Assembly: GCA_963665575.2 (NCBI GenBank)
Contig: CAXXDW010000006.1
Coordinates: 806,001 to 870,000 of the forward strand
Length of the DNA stretch: 64,000 nucleotides
DNA from: Rariloculus sp963665575
GTDB taxonomy: Bacteria; Pseudomonadota; Gammaproteobacteria; Steroidobacterales; Rariloculaceae
Direction of reading: 5' to 3'
In this document: in pieces, positions 16,967 through 25,920 of the stretch
Numbering within the stretch: the stretch's first letter is position 1
Layout of the letters: every line of letters starts with the position of its first letter
Notes under the pieces: generated by a model
Told to the model about the DNA's origin: nothing
Seen by the model: the letters and a program-made list of their open reading frames with translations, nothing else
The model's database searches: none
Translations under genes and position numbers: made by a program

Positions 16967-17004
16967 GCCCCCCCGGGGCTACGGCAATCCGGTGAGAGGT
17001 TTGG

Positions 17005-19164
17005 ATGAGCTACGCTGCGGCGATACGCGAGCGGCGCCTGCCGGGGGCTCGGCGCGGTGACGGCTTCGGGGCGCTGCTCGAAACTCTCGAATCCTATCTT
17101 CCCGAGGAAGAACTGCCCGGGATCGTAGACGCCTACGACTACAGTGCCGACGTGCACGACGGGCAGCAGCGGCATAGCGGCGACCCGTATATCACGCATC
17201 CGATCGCGGTCGCGAAAATTCTCGCTGAACTTCATCTGGATGCGGGCTCGATCAAGGCCGCGCTGCTGCACGACGTCGTGGAGGACACCGAAGGCACCGT
17301 CAGCGGTATCAGGGAGCGGTTCGGCGAGGATGTCGCGGTGCTCGTCGACGGCGTCAGCAAACTCGATCGGCTGCACTTCGACAGTGCCAGGGAAGCGCAG
17401 GCGGAAAGCTTCAGAAAGATGCTTCTCGCGATGGCCAGGGACCTGCGCGTCATTCTGGTCAAGCTCGCCGACCGTACCCACAACATGCGCACGATCGAGG
17501 CGCTGTCGCCCGAGAAGCAGCGGCGGATCGCGAAGGAGACGCTCGAGATCTACGCGCCGATCGCCAACCGGCTCGGCATCTACAGCCTCAAGGTCGAACT
17601 GGAAACGCTCGGCTTCAGCACCTACCAACCGTTCCGCTACCGCGTGCTCAAGAACGCGCTCGACAAGGCCGGAGGCAAGCAGCGCAGGGTACTCGCGAAG
17701 CTGCAGACGCAGTTGACGAAATTTCTTGCCAAACAGGGTATCGAGGCTCGCGTCACGGGTCGGGAGAAACACATCTACAGCATCTACCAGAAGATGCAGC
17801 GCAAGCACATGCACCTGTCGGAAATCGCCGACGTCTTCGGCATCCGCGTCATCGTCGCGGACATCGAGTTGTGCTACCGCGTCCTCGGTATCGTGCACCA
17901 GCTCTACAAGCCCATGCCCGGGCGCTTCCGCGACTACATTGCGATTCCGCGCGTCAATGGCTATCAGTCGCTGCACACGACGGTCTTCGGGACCACCGGC
18001 GTGCCGTTGGAGGTACAGATCCGCACCGACGAGATGGACGAGGTCGCCGAGCGCGGCATCGCGGCAAGCTGGCAATACAAGGCCGTGGACAAGGTGACTT
18101 CCTCCACCGAAAAGCGCGCCCGCGCGTGGCTCTCGGGGCTCATGGAGCTGCAGCACGCGGCGAATTCCGAGGAGTTTCTCGAGACGGTGCGCGTGGACCT
18201 GTTCCCCGACAAGGTCTACGTGTTCACGCCGAAGGGCGAAATCCTCAGGCTGCCGCGCGGTGCGACACCCGTCGACTTCGCCTATGCCGTGCATACCGAT
18301 GTCGGCAACCGCTGCGTCGCGGCGAAGATCGATCGGCGCCTCGTGCCGCTCAAGACCACGTTGAACAATGGCGAGATGGTCGAAATCATCACGGCCAGGT
18401 CGGCGCGCCCGCAGCCGAACTGGGTCGGCTACGTCGTGACGGCGAAGGCGAGAAACGCGATCCGCGCGTATCTTCGCAAGCTTGAAAAGGATGAAGCGCG
18501 CGCCCTCGGGAAGCTGCTGCTCAGCCAGGCACTGCGCCCGTATTCGCTGAATTTGCGCAGGCTCCGGAAAGCGAGAATCAATCCCGTTCTCAAGGAACTC
18601 GAGCTCGGCGATCTCGATTCGCTCTATGTGGAAGTGGGCCTCGGCCGCAGGATCGCTTCGATCGTCGCCGGATTGCTCGCTCAGGATGCCGGCGACGACG
18701 ACATGGAAGTCGCACGGCGCCGCAAACCGCTCGACGTTGCCGGCACCGAAGGCCTCGTCGTCGACTACGCCCGCTGCTGTTACCCGATCCCCGGCGACGA
18801 CATCATCGGATTCATGTCGAGCGGCCGCGGCATCGTCATTCACGGGGAGTCCTGCCGCACGCTGGCCGGATACCGCAAGCAGCCGTCGAAGTGGATACCG
18901 GTGAGCTGGACGAGCCGGCCCAAACGGGAGTTTCTCAGCGAGATTCACGTGCGCACCCAGGACCGGGTGGGACTCCTGGCGGAGATCGCGGCGAGAATTT
19001 CCGCAGCGGACTGCAACATTGATGCCGTCAGGGTCGACACGGAAGCTGACGGCGCGGTGCAGGTGTTCAGGCTTCGCGTGCGCGACCGCAAGCACCTCGC
19101 AGAGGTCCTGCGCAATATCCGCACGGTACCGGGCGTCGAGGGGGTGACGCGCCAGGCCGGCTGA
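17005..19164 (+). CDS. spoT: bifunctional (p)ppGpp synthetase/hydrolase SpoT
   Basis: 719 residues. Domains in order: HD hydrolase (about 45-200; SGDPYITHPIAVAKIL, LLHDVVEDT, VKLADRTHNMRTI), synthetase (about 235-370; FGIRVIVADIELCYRVLG, GRFRDYIAIPRVNGYQSLHT), TGS (about 405-465; VYVFTPKGEILRLPRGATPVDFAYAVH), helical and zinc-finger-like region, and a C-terminal ACT domain (EIHVRTQDRVGLLAEIAARIS). The intact HD motif and position after rpoZ identify SpoT rather than RelA. It makes and degrades the stringent-response alarmones. Confidence 0.96.
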   Translation: MSYAAAIRERRLPGARRGDGFGALLETLESYLPEEELPGIVDAYDYSADVHDGQQRHSGDPYITHPIAVAKILAELHLDAGSIKAALLHDVVEDTEGTVSGIRERFGEDVAVLVDGVSKLDRLHFDSAREAQAESFRKMLLAMARDLRVILVKLADRTHNMRTIEALSPEKQRRIAKETLEIYAPIANRLGIYSLKVELETLGFSTYQPFRYRVLKNALDKAGGKQRRVLAKLQTQLTKFLAKQGIEARVTGREKHIYSIYQKMQRKHMHLSEIADVFGIRVIVADIELCYRVLGIVHQLYKPMPGRFRDYIAIPRVNGYQSLHTTVFGTTGVPLEVQIRTDEMDEVAERGIAASWQYKAVDKVTSSTEKRARAWLSGLMELQHAANSEEFLETVRVDLFPDKVYVFTPKGEILRLPRGATPVDFAYAVHTDVGNRCVAAKIDRRLVPLKTTLNNGEMVEIITARSARPQPNWVGYVVTAKARNAIRAYLRKLEKDEARALGKLLLSQALRPYSLNLRRLRKARINPVLKELELGDLDSLYVEVGLGRRIASIVAGLLAQDAGDDDMEVARRRKPLDVAGTEGLVVDYARCCYPIPGDDIIGFMSSGRGIVIHGESCRTLAGYRKQPSKWIPVSWTSRPKREFLSEIHVRTQDRVGLLAEIAARISAADCNIDAVRVDTEADGAVQVFRLRVRDRKHLAEVLRNIRTVPGVEGVTRQAG

Positions 19165-19194
19165 ACGAGCGGGCTGCTTGCGACGGGGCGATCC

Positions 19195-19578
19195 ATGCCG
19201 AGGCAAATCATCCATACCGACAAGGCGCCAGCCGCGATCGGAACCTACAGTCAGGCCGTGCGCGTCGGCGACACGGTGTATCTGTCCGGGCAGATACCTC
19301 TGGTGCCTGCGACCATGGAACTTGCAGGCCCGCAGGTCGATCTGCAGATCAGGCAGGTGCTGGACAACCTCGCCGCGGTCGCTGAGGCTGCCGGCGGCTC
19401 CCTGGCGGATGCCGTCAGGCTCACCGTCTATCTCACCGATCTTGCAAACTTCTCTCTCGTCAACGAAGCCATGGCCGAGTACTTCAGCGAGCCCTGGCCC
19501 GCACGCGCCGCGATCGGTGTCGCCGCGCTGCCGAGGAACGCGGCAGTCGAGATCGACGCGGTACTCGTCCTGGGGTGA
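19195..19578 (+). CDS. ridA: RidA family 2-iminobutanoate/2-iminopropanoate deaminase
   Basis: 127 residues, standard length. KAPAAIGTYSQAV, VYLSGQIPLVP, VDLQIRQVLDNLAAV and the C-terminal PARAAIGVAALPRNAAVEIDAVLV carry the conserved arginine and glutamate that bind the imine carboxylate. It hydrolyses reactive enamines/imines released by PLP enzymes. It lies between spoT and recG, a common arrangement; its stop overlaps the GTG start of recG. Confidence 0.95.
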   Translation: MPRQIIHTDKAPAAIGTYSQAVRVGDTVYLSGQIPLVPATMELAGPQVDLQIRQVLDNLAAVAEAAGGSLADAVRLTVYLTDLANFSLVNEAMAEYFSEPWPARAAIGVAALPRNAAVEIDAVLVLG

Positions 19579-21638
19579 AGCTCGCCCAGCCAGCCGTAGC
19601 CCTCCACGGCGTTGGCCCGAGGCTCGGCGAGCGGCTTGCAAGGCTCGGGGTCGACTCCATCGCGGACCTGCTCTGCCTCCTGCCGCAGCGCTACGAGGAC
19701 CGTACCGCAATCCGGCCGCTCGGCGGAATCCGGCCCGGCGAAAAGGTCCTGATCGAAGCGAGGGTCGAACTCGCCGAGGTCGCGTTCAGAGGGCGTCGGA
19801 CGCTGCTATGCCGCGTAATCGACGGCACCGGCGCGATCACCTTGCGCTTTTTTCACTTCTCCAGGGGCCAGCAGGAGGGTCTGCGGCGCGGCGTGCGGCT
19901 CAGGTGTTTCGGGGAAGTGCGTGCCGGCCGGACCGGGCTCGAAATGATCCATCCGGAGTACCGCGCCGTGGACGCCGATACTCCGCCGCCCGAGCCGACC
20001 CTGACGCCGGTGTACCCGACCACCGAAGGGCTGCACCAGCAGCGCCTCAGAACGCTGGCCGGGCGGGCGCTTGCGATGCTCGCCGACGAGCCTCTCGTCG
20101 ATTACCTCGCAGGCCGCCTGCCGGTCGACTGGCCCTCGATAAACGAAGCGATCGAGTTTCTGCATCGGCCGCCGCGCGGTGCCGACACGGCGATGCTGCT
20201 CGCCGGTCGACACCCCTGCCAGCGGCGCATCGCGCTCGAGGAACTGCTCGCACATCGGCTGAGCCTCAGGAACGCGGCCGCCGGCAGGCGGCGCGAGCGC
20301 GCCCCGGCGTTCGACCCGGCCGACGATCTGGTGGCCCGCTTTCTCGAAAGCCTGCCGTTCGAGTTGACCGCGGGGCAAGCAAGCGCCTGGTGCGAGATCA
20401 GGGAGGATCTCGGCGAACCCGTACCGATGTATCGCCTGCTGCAGGGCGACGTGGGGTCAGGCAAGACCGTGATCGCGGCGCTTGCCGCGCTGCGTGCGGC
20501 GGCTTCGGGCTGCCAGGCAGCGATCATGGCGCCGACCGAGCTCCTTGCCGAACAGCATCAGGCGAATCTTGGCGCATGGTTCAAGCCGCTCGGCGTCGAG
20601 GTCGTGCTGCTTACGGGATCGCAGCCTGCGGCCGATCGGCGCGCGGCACAGGAGATGCTCGCGAGCGGCGCTGCCGCTGTCGCGGTGGGCACGCATGCCC
20701 TGTTTCAGGCGGCCGTGAACTTCCGGCAGCTCGGCCTCGTCGTCGTCGACGAACAGCACCGTTTCGGCGTCCATCAGCGCCTGAGCCTCAAGCGCAAGGG
20801 CGAGAGCGGCGACATTGCGCCTCACCAGCTCGTGATGACCGCGACGCCGATCCCGCGTACGCTCGCGATGACGGCCTATGCCGATCTCGACTGCTCGCTT
20901 GTCGCCGGTTTGCCGCCCGGTCGTAAACCGGTCCGGACCGCCGTGATGCCCGAGCAGCGGCGTGGCCGCATCGTCGAACGCATCGCGGCTCACTGCCGCG
21001 CCGGGCGCCAGGCGTACTGGGTCTGTCCACTGATCGAGGAGTCCGACCACGTCGATTCGAGCGCCGCGCTCGAACTTGAAAGGGAGTTGACCGAGGCGCT
21101 GCCGGGCTTGTCCGTCGGCCTGATTCATGGTCGACTGAAGGCTGCCGAAAAGGAACAGGTGATGCGGGCTTTCAAGCAGGCACGGCTGGATGTCCTGGTC
21201 GCGACCACGGTGATCGAGGTCGGCGTCGACGTGCCGAATGCGACCCTCATGGTCGTCGAGAACGCCGAGCGCCTCGGTCTTGCCCAGTTGCACCAGCTTC
21301 GCGGTCGCGTGGGGCGTGGCCGGGACGAGTCGGACTGCGTGTTGCTGTACAAGGCTCCGCTGTCCGAACATGCCAGGGAGCGGCTCAAGGTACTGCGCGA
21401 GACCAACGACGGGTTCGTCGTTGCCGAAAAGGACATGCAGCTCAGGGGACCGGGCGAGCTGCTCGGGACGCGGCAGACCGGCATCGTCGAGCTTCGCGTT
21501 GCGGACCTCGCTCGCGATGCGGATCTTCTGCCGATGGTGGTTCGCTTGTGCGATGAACTGCTGACCGACGAGCCCGGCTGCGTCGCGCCGCTGACGGGCA
21601 GATGGATCAGGGCGGGCGCCGAATATGCAAAGGTTTGA
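19575..21638 (+). CDS. recG: ATP-dependent DNA helicase RecG
   Basis: 687 residues from GTG at 19575, overlapping the ridA stop by four bases. It remodels stalled forks and Holliday junctions. The N-terminal wedge/OB domain (VGPRLGERLARLGVDSIADLLCLLP, about residues 10-160) precedes the superfamily 2 helicase core: Walker A GDVGSGKT, APTELLAEQH, DEQHRF (motif II), MTATPIPRTL (III), ATTVIEVGVDVPNATLM (V) and QLRGRVGRG (VI), then the TRG-like end DLARDADLLP. Length and motifs are complete. Confidence 0.96.
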   Translation: MKLAQPAVALHGVGPRLGERLARLGVDSIADLLCLLPQRYEDRTAIRPLGGIRPGEKVLIEARVELAEVAFRGRRTLLCRVIDGTGAITLRFFHFSRGQQEGLRRGVRLRCFGEVRAGRTGLEMIHPEYRAVDADTPPPEPTLTPVYPTTEGLHQQRLRTLAGRALAMLADEPLVDYLAGRLPVDWPSINEAIEFLHRPPRGADTAMLLAGRHPCQRRIALEELLAHRLSLRNAAAGRRRERAPAFDPADDLVARFLESLPFELTAGQASAWCEIREDLGEPVPMYRLLQGDVGSGKTVIAALAALRAAASGCQAAIMAPTELLAEQHQANLGAWFKPLGVEVVLLTGSQPAADRRAAQEMLASGAAAVAVGTHALFQAAVNFRQLGLVVVDEQHRFGVHQRLSLKRKGESGDIAPHQLVMTATPIPRTLAMTAYADLDCSLVAGLPPGRKPVRTAVMPEQRRGRIVERIAAHCRAGRQAYWVCPLIEESDHVDSSAALELERELTEALPGLSVGLIHGRLKAAEKEQVMRAFKQARLDVLVATTVIEVGVDVPNATLMVVENAERLGLAQLHQLRGRVGRGRDESDCVLLYKAPLSEHARERLKVLRETNDGFVVAEKDMQLRGPGELLGTRQTGIVELRVADLARDADLLPMVVRLCDELLTDEPGCVAPLTGRWIRAGAEYAKV

Positions 21639-22710
21639 ATCCTTGCTGGGGACGTGGCTCGCGGCGCTCCGGGAACGGGTTCGCCGACTACCGTGGGATG
21701 CCATGCGCGACAGGCTGCGCGATATCCCCTCGCCGCAGACCCGTGCGAAGCTGGCCGGATTGTCCTGGACGCCGCTGCGTGATCGGATCAGCGCGCTGCC
21801 GTGGGCGGCCATGCGCGACGGGGTGTACGCTCTTGCACAAGGCCTGCCGGAGTTTGCCGGCCGCCAGTCGCGCTACGCGCGGCTCATGCGCTGGCACCAG
21901 CCGATCGGTATCTGGCTGTTGCTCTGGCCGACGCTCTGGGGGCTCTGGATCGCAGCCGAAGGGCGTCCGGACGAGCGGATCCTGATCGTGTTCGTGCTCG
22001 GCACGATCGTACTGCGTTCGGCGGGCTGCATTATCAACGATTTCGCCGACCGCAAGATCGATCCGCTCGTTGCGCGGACTGCCGACCGACCGCTCGCGAC
22101 GGGTGAGGTCAACAGCTCCGAGGCCCTGGTGCTTTTCGCCGGGTTGATGCTGGTCGGGCTCGGGCTTGTGCTGACCCTGAACAGCCTGACCGTGCAGCTT
22201 GCGATCGTCGGCGCGGTGATCGCGGTCGTGTATCCGTTTACGAAGCGGGTCATCGCCACGCCGCAGTTCGTGCTCGGGATCGCTTTCGCCTGGGGAGTGC
22301 CGATGGCGTTTGCCGCCGAACTGGCTACGGTCCCGCGCTTGGGTTGGCTGCTGTTTCTGGCCGCCGTGATCTGGGGCGTCGTCTACGACACCCAGTACGC
22401 GATGGCGGACCGCGAGGACGATCTCAAGGCCGGTGTGCGATCGACGGCGACTGTGTTCGGCGAGTTGGACCGGACACTGGTCGGCGGTCTGCAGGCGCTG
22501 CTGTTGCTCGCGTTGCTGCTTGCCGGCGCCGGCGCCGGTCTGGGCGCCTGGTACTACGGCGGCATCGTGCTCGCGGCGGGTGTCGCGATCTACCAGCAGT
22601 ACCTGATCAGGGATCGCGATCCCGAACGCTGTCTGCGCGCGTTCAGGACCAACGCCTGGCTTGGCGGCTGGGTGTTCACCGGACTTCTGCTCGACTACCT
22701 TTTTCGCTGA
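21625..22710 (+). CDS. ubiA: 4-hydroxybenzoate polyprenyltransferase with N-terminal extension
   Basis: 361 residues as called, against about 290 for most UbiA. It prenylates 4-hydroxybenzoate in ubiquinone synthesis, in the inner membrane. First Asp-rich motif is INDFADRKIDPLVARTADRP, second YAMADREDDLKAGVRST; eight or nine hydrophobic helices. The family's normal start (YARLMRWHQPIGIWLLLWPT) is preceded here by about 80 residues with a thrice-repeated pattern LPWDAMRDRL, LSWTPLRDRI, LPWAAMRDGV. The ATG at 21625 overlaps recG by 14 bp and has no clear ribosome site; an inner ATG such as that of MRDGVYALAQGLP could be the true start. The 3' end overlaps comF on the other strand by 35 bp. Confidence 0.92.
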   Translation: MQRFESLLGTWLAALRERVRRLPWDAMRDRLRDIPSPQTRAKLAGLSWTPLRDRISALPWAAMRDGVYALAQGLPEFAGRQSRYARLMRWHQPIGIWLLLWPTLWGLWIAAEGRPDERILIVFVLGTIVLRSAGCIINDFADRKIDPLVARTADRPLATGEVNSSEALVLFAGLMLVGLGLVLTLNSLTVQLAIVGAVIAVVYPFTKRVIATPQFVLGIAFAWGVPMAFAAELATVPRLGWLLFLAAVIWGVVYDTQYAMADREDDLKAGVRSTATVFGELDRTLVGGLQALLLLALLLAGAGAGLGAWYYGGIVLAAGVAIYQQYLIRDRDPERCLRAFRTNAWLGGWVFTGLLLDYLFR

Positions 22711-23374
22711 GCGTGCGTGCGACCGCCCAGGCGTTCGGCGTCCGGGCGCGCGCGGCGCGCAGCGACCGGGCCAGCATGTTGATCGTCGCGCCGGTCGTGA
22801 TCACGTCGTCGACGATCGCGAGCTTGAGACCTTCGACCGCGCGTTCGATGCTGAAGGCGCCTTCGAGATTGACGCGTCGGCGGCTGGCGTCGAGCGTGGT
22901 CTGAGGCGGCGCGGCGCCGCGGCGCACGATGCCCCGGACCAGCAGTGGCAGGCCGAGTTCGGCCGCAACGGTGCGGGCGATCTCCACGGCCTGGTTGTAG
23001 CCGCGTTGTCGAACGCGCCGAGCGTGCATCGGTACGGCCACCAGAGCGTCGATGCCATCGCGATGCGGCTCGAGGCGTTCGGCCAGCAGCAGCCCCAGAG
23101 CGCGGCCGAGCTTGCGTGCACGACGGTACTTGAGCGCCTGAACGTGCTGGTGCAGGGGCATCGAGTAGCGAAACGGCGCAACGACCGAATCAACGTGCCA
23201 CGGCGTGCCGAGCCGAGGGCAATGCATGACCGGGCGCGGCAGGCCGCAACGTTCGCAGGCGTCTGCGACGATAGCGAAGTCGCCGCTGCAGCCCGAACAG
23301 AAGCCGCGAGCGGTCGCGCCGCGGCAGCGTGGGCACAGTTCCGGAAACAGCCTTGCGATGGCCGTAAACTTCAA
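22676..23374 (-). CDS. comF: ComF family phosphoribosyltransferase-like protein
   Basis: 232 residues. The N-terminal zinc-ribbon region has CPRC, CSGC, CERCG; the C-terminal phosphoribosyltransferase-like domain shows VPMHARRVRQRGYNQAVEIA and the PRPP loop LAIVDDVITTGATINML. ComF/GntX proteins are needed for DNA uptake in transformable bacteria, in keeping with the pilus genes elsewhere in the window. The gene is divergent from bioB (222 bp apart) and converges on, and overlaps, ubiA. Confidence 0.93.
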   Translation of the reverse strand: MKFTAIARLFPELCPRCRGATARGFCSGCSGDFAIVADACERCGLPRPVMHCPRLGTPWHVDSVVAPFRYSMPLHQHVQALKYRRARKLGRALGLLLAERLEPHRDGIDALVAVPMHARRVRQRGYNQAVEIARTVAAELGLPLLVRGIVRRGAAPPQTTLDASRRRVNLEGAFSIERAVEGLKLAIVDDVITTGATINMLARSLRAARARTPNAWAVARTLSEKGSRAEVR

Positions 23375-23580
23375 ATCGCTTTCCAGGTTGACAGGCTGAA
23401 GATCCGTTCAGATACTCGCATCCTCGTTGTCGCGAATGCCGTGATGCCCGGCGCCGTCCGGCAAGCTTTCCGGACGAAGCGCTGTGCGGGCGACGGCAGG
23501 CCGTTTAGCGGACTCAGCACCGCCGGACGCCTTTGCCGCGACGCACAAGGAATGCAGGTAGATTTGCGCGACTCAACGCC

Positions 23581-23586
23581 AGGAGG
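23581..23586 (+). promoter_or_regulatory. strong ribosome binding site of bioB
   Basis: AGGAGG ten bases before the ATG at 23597. It decides the start: an upstream in-frame ATG at about 23552 has no such site. Confidence 0.75.
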
Positions 23587-23596
23587 CAACACGCAT

Positions 23597-24610
23597 ATGT
23601 CCGCATCGGAAGGAGAATTGAAGTCAGCCGGTATCGGCGTCTTCGCGTCGCCGCCATCGGCCGCGAACCGCGATGCCGTCGAAGCGCTGTTCGACAAGCC
23701 GCTGCTCGATCTGCTCTACGAGGCACAGTCCGTGCACAGGCGCCACTTCGATCCGAACAGCGTGCAGGTCTCGACCCTGCTGTCGATCAAGACCGGTCGC
23801 TGTCCGGAGGATTGCGCATATTGTCCGCAGAGCATCCGCTTCGAAACCGGGCTCGAGGTTCATGAACTCATGCCGGTCGACGAGGTGAAGGCTGCGGCCC
23901 GCCGGGCGAAGGCCGCGGGCGCGACGCGCTTTTGCATGGGCGCCGCCTACCGCGGCCCGAAGGACCGCGATCTCGATCCGATCATCGAAATGATCGCCGA
24001 GGTCAGGCGTCTGGGCATGGAGAGCTGCGTGACGCTTGGGCTGCTCAAGCCCCACCAGGCCAGACGGCTCGCCGACGCCGGTCTCGATTACTACAACCAC
24101 AATCTCGATACCTCCGAGGCGTTCTATCCCGAAATCATCAGCACACGGACCTACGCCGACCGCCTGGAGACGCTCGCGCATGTCAGGGATGCGGGACTGA
24201 AGGTGTGCTGCGGCGGCATTCTCGGCATGGGGGAGAGCCGCCGCGACCGGATCGAGCTGTTGCGCACGCTCGCTTCGATGCAGCCGCCGCCGGAGAGCGT
24301 GCCGATCAACCAGCTCGTGACGATACCGGGCACGCCGCTTGCCGATGCCGAGCCCTTCGACAAGTTCGAATTCGTACGCACGATCGCCGTCGCCCGCATC
24401 CTCATGCCGCGCTCGCACATCAGGCTCTCGGCCGGGCGCAGCGATTTCACGGACGAGCTGCAGGCGATGTGCTTTTTCGCAGGCGCCAATTCAATCTTTT
24501 ATGGCGACAAGCTGCTGACGACCGACAATCCGGTGCCGAACGAAGACGAGGCGCTGTTCGCGAAACTCGGTATCGCGGCGGAGCCCTTCGACACGACCGT
24601 TGCGGCCTGA
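23597..24610 (+). CDS. bioB: biotin synthase
   Basis: 337 residues. A radical-SAM enzyme that inserts sulfur into dethiobiotin. The SAM cluster motif is CPEDCAYC (about residues 67-74), preceded by VSTLLSIKTGRCPEDC; the [2Fe-2S] ligands are in FCMGAAYRG, ESCVTLG and CCGGILGMGE, and the conserved arginine in IRLSAGR. It is followed 79 bp later by a BioC-like methyltransferase; no bioA, bioD, bioF or bioH is in the window. Confidence 0.97.
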   Translation: MSASEGELKSAGIGVFASPPSAANRDAVEALFDKPLLDLLYEAQSVHRRHFDPNSVQVSTLLSIKTGRCPEDCAYCPQSIRFETGLEVHELMPVDEVKAAARRAKAAGATRFCMGAAYRGPKDRDLDPIIEMIAEVRRLGMESCVTLGLLKPHQARRLADAGLDYYNHNLDTSEAFYPEIISTRTYADRLETLAHVRDAGLKVCCGGILGMGESRRDRIELLRTLASMQPPPESVPINQLVTIPGTPLADAEPFDKFEFVRTIAVARILMPRSHIRLSAGRSDFTDELQAMCFFAGANSIFYGDKLLTTDNPVPNEDEALFAKLGIAAEPFDTTVAA

Positions 24611-24689
24611 CACGAGCGGGTACGGTTCGCTCGTGCTCCGGATGTTCTTCGCCCCGCACGCGCACGTCTGAAGCTACGGTCACGCGACG

Positions 24690-25649
24690 ATGGCGAACCT
24701 GGCGGCAAGCGACGCCCTGCCGGCAGCCCGCGATGCCGCAAAGGCGTTCGACCGCGCGAGCGCGCGCTTCCGCGATGCGAGCTTCGTCCACGACGAGACG
24801 CGCGGTCGCCTGCTCGACAGGCTGCCGTTCGTGCGGCTCGCGCCGGAAACGATCGTCGATCTCGGCTGCGCGGACGGCCGCGCTGCGCTCGCGCTTGCGG
24901 CGCGCTATCCCGACGCTCGCGTGCTCGCGGTCGATGCGAGCCGGGCAATGTGCGCATCCGCGGCGCGGACCCTCGCCGGACAAGCCAATGCGACGGTGCT
25001 CGGCGGCGACGCCGCACGCCTGCCGCTCGCCGGCAACGCAGTCCAGTTGATGCTCGCGAACCTCGTGCTGCCCTGGTGTCTGCCCGACGCGCTCTTTGCC
25101 GAGGCGGCCCGGGTACTCGACGCCGGCGGCCTGCTCCTGTTCGCGACCGTCGGGCCCGACTCGCTCGAGCAGATCCGCCGCGCCTGGGCGGCCGTCGATG
25201 ACCGCATCCACGTGCATGGCTTCTTCGACATGCACGATCTAGGCGATCTCGCGCTTGCGGCCGGACTTCAGGAGCCGGTGCTCGATGTCGATCGGCTCGA
25301 ACTGAGCTATCGTGATGTTGGCGACCTCGTGAGCGACCTCAGGGCTTGCGGCGCCGTCAATGTCGCGGCGGGACGCCGCAAGTCGCTGACGGGCACAGGA
25401 CGCTGGAAGGGTTTCGAGCGCGCGGTCCTTGCGAACAGGCGCGACGGCCGGTTCACGGTCACGATCGAACTCATCCTGGGTCAGGCCTGGGGCGCGGGCG
25501 CGCCGCCCCGGTCGGCGGAACCGCCCGGCGAGATTGCCGTACCCGCTGCTGGAATAGGCCGCGTGCGTCGCGTGGCCCCATCCCTGGCTCCCTTCGCGCT
25601 GACGACGCCCGAACCGCCGATACATGACCGCACCCCAGGCAGGTTGTGA
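24690..25649 (+). CDS. bioC: BioC-like malonyl-ACP O-methyltransferase
   Basis: 319 residues. A class I SAM methyltransferase: motif I IVDLGCADGRAALALA (about residues 54-69), acidic end of strand 2 VLAVDASRAM, LLANLVLPW-like segment (LMLANLVLPW) and the C-terminal YRDVGDLVSDLRACGAVN and GRRKSLTGTGRWKGFERA, blocks typical of BioC. Such an enzyme masks malonyl-ACP to start pimelate synthesis. Its place after bioB supports this, although the NDUFAF5/arginine-hydroxylase-like branch looks similar. The last 40 residues are proline-rich and probably unstructured. Confidence 0.8.
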   Translation: MANLAASDALPAARDAAKAFDRASARFRDASFVHDETRGRLLDRLPFVRLAPETIVDLGCADGRAALALAARYPDARVLAVDASRAMCASAARTLAGQANATVLGGDAARLPLAGNAVQLMLANLVLPWCLPDALFAEAARVLDAGGLLLFATVGPDSLEQIRRAWAAVDDRIHVHGFFDMHDLGDLALAAGLQEPVLDVDRLELSYRDVGDLVSDLRACGAVNVAAGRRKSLTGTGRWKGFERAVLANRRDGRFTVTIELILGQAWGAGAPPRSAEPPGEIAVPAAGIGRVRRVAPSLAPFALTTPEPPIHDRTPGRL

Positions 25650-25920
25650 GTTCGGCATCCGGCGCAGGCTCCTGGAGACCCGCGCGCGCAGCGATGCGCG
25701 CGCGGAGCGTCCATGGATGTATTGACCGCGTGTCTCTGGCGCCCGGTAGTGCAATTCCCTGCAACTCCGAGAGGAGCCGCGCCGAGGCTGTGCCTCCCCG
25801 ACAGGAACTGTGCGACAATTACCGCTCACGGCGTCAAACGGTCCGCGGTTCGTGGACTCCGGCCGAAACTCATGCGATTCGGGCCCGCGGCGCAAGCTCC
25901 CGATGCCCGTCTGCGAAAGT

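Noticed and set aside
16965..16980. AGCCCC/GGGGCT hairpin after rpoZ
   Set aside because: Loop of about three bases, no T-tract, within the short rpoZ-spoT gap; unlikely to terminate.
16873..19710. 945-residue minus-strand frame across spoT
   Set aside because: Antisense of a gene with complete SpoT domains; no own motif or ribosome site.
24690..25649. Frameshift in the bioC 3' end
   Set aside because: The odd C-terminal 40 residues continue in frame after a complete methyltransferase domain; a natural extension is simpler.
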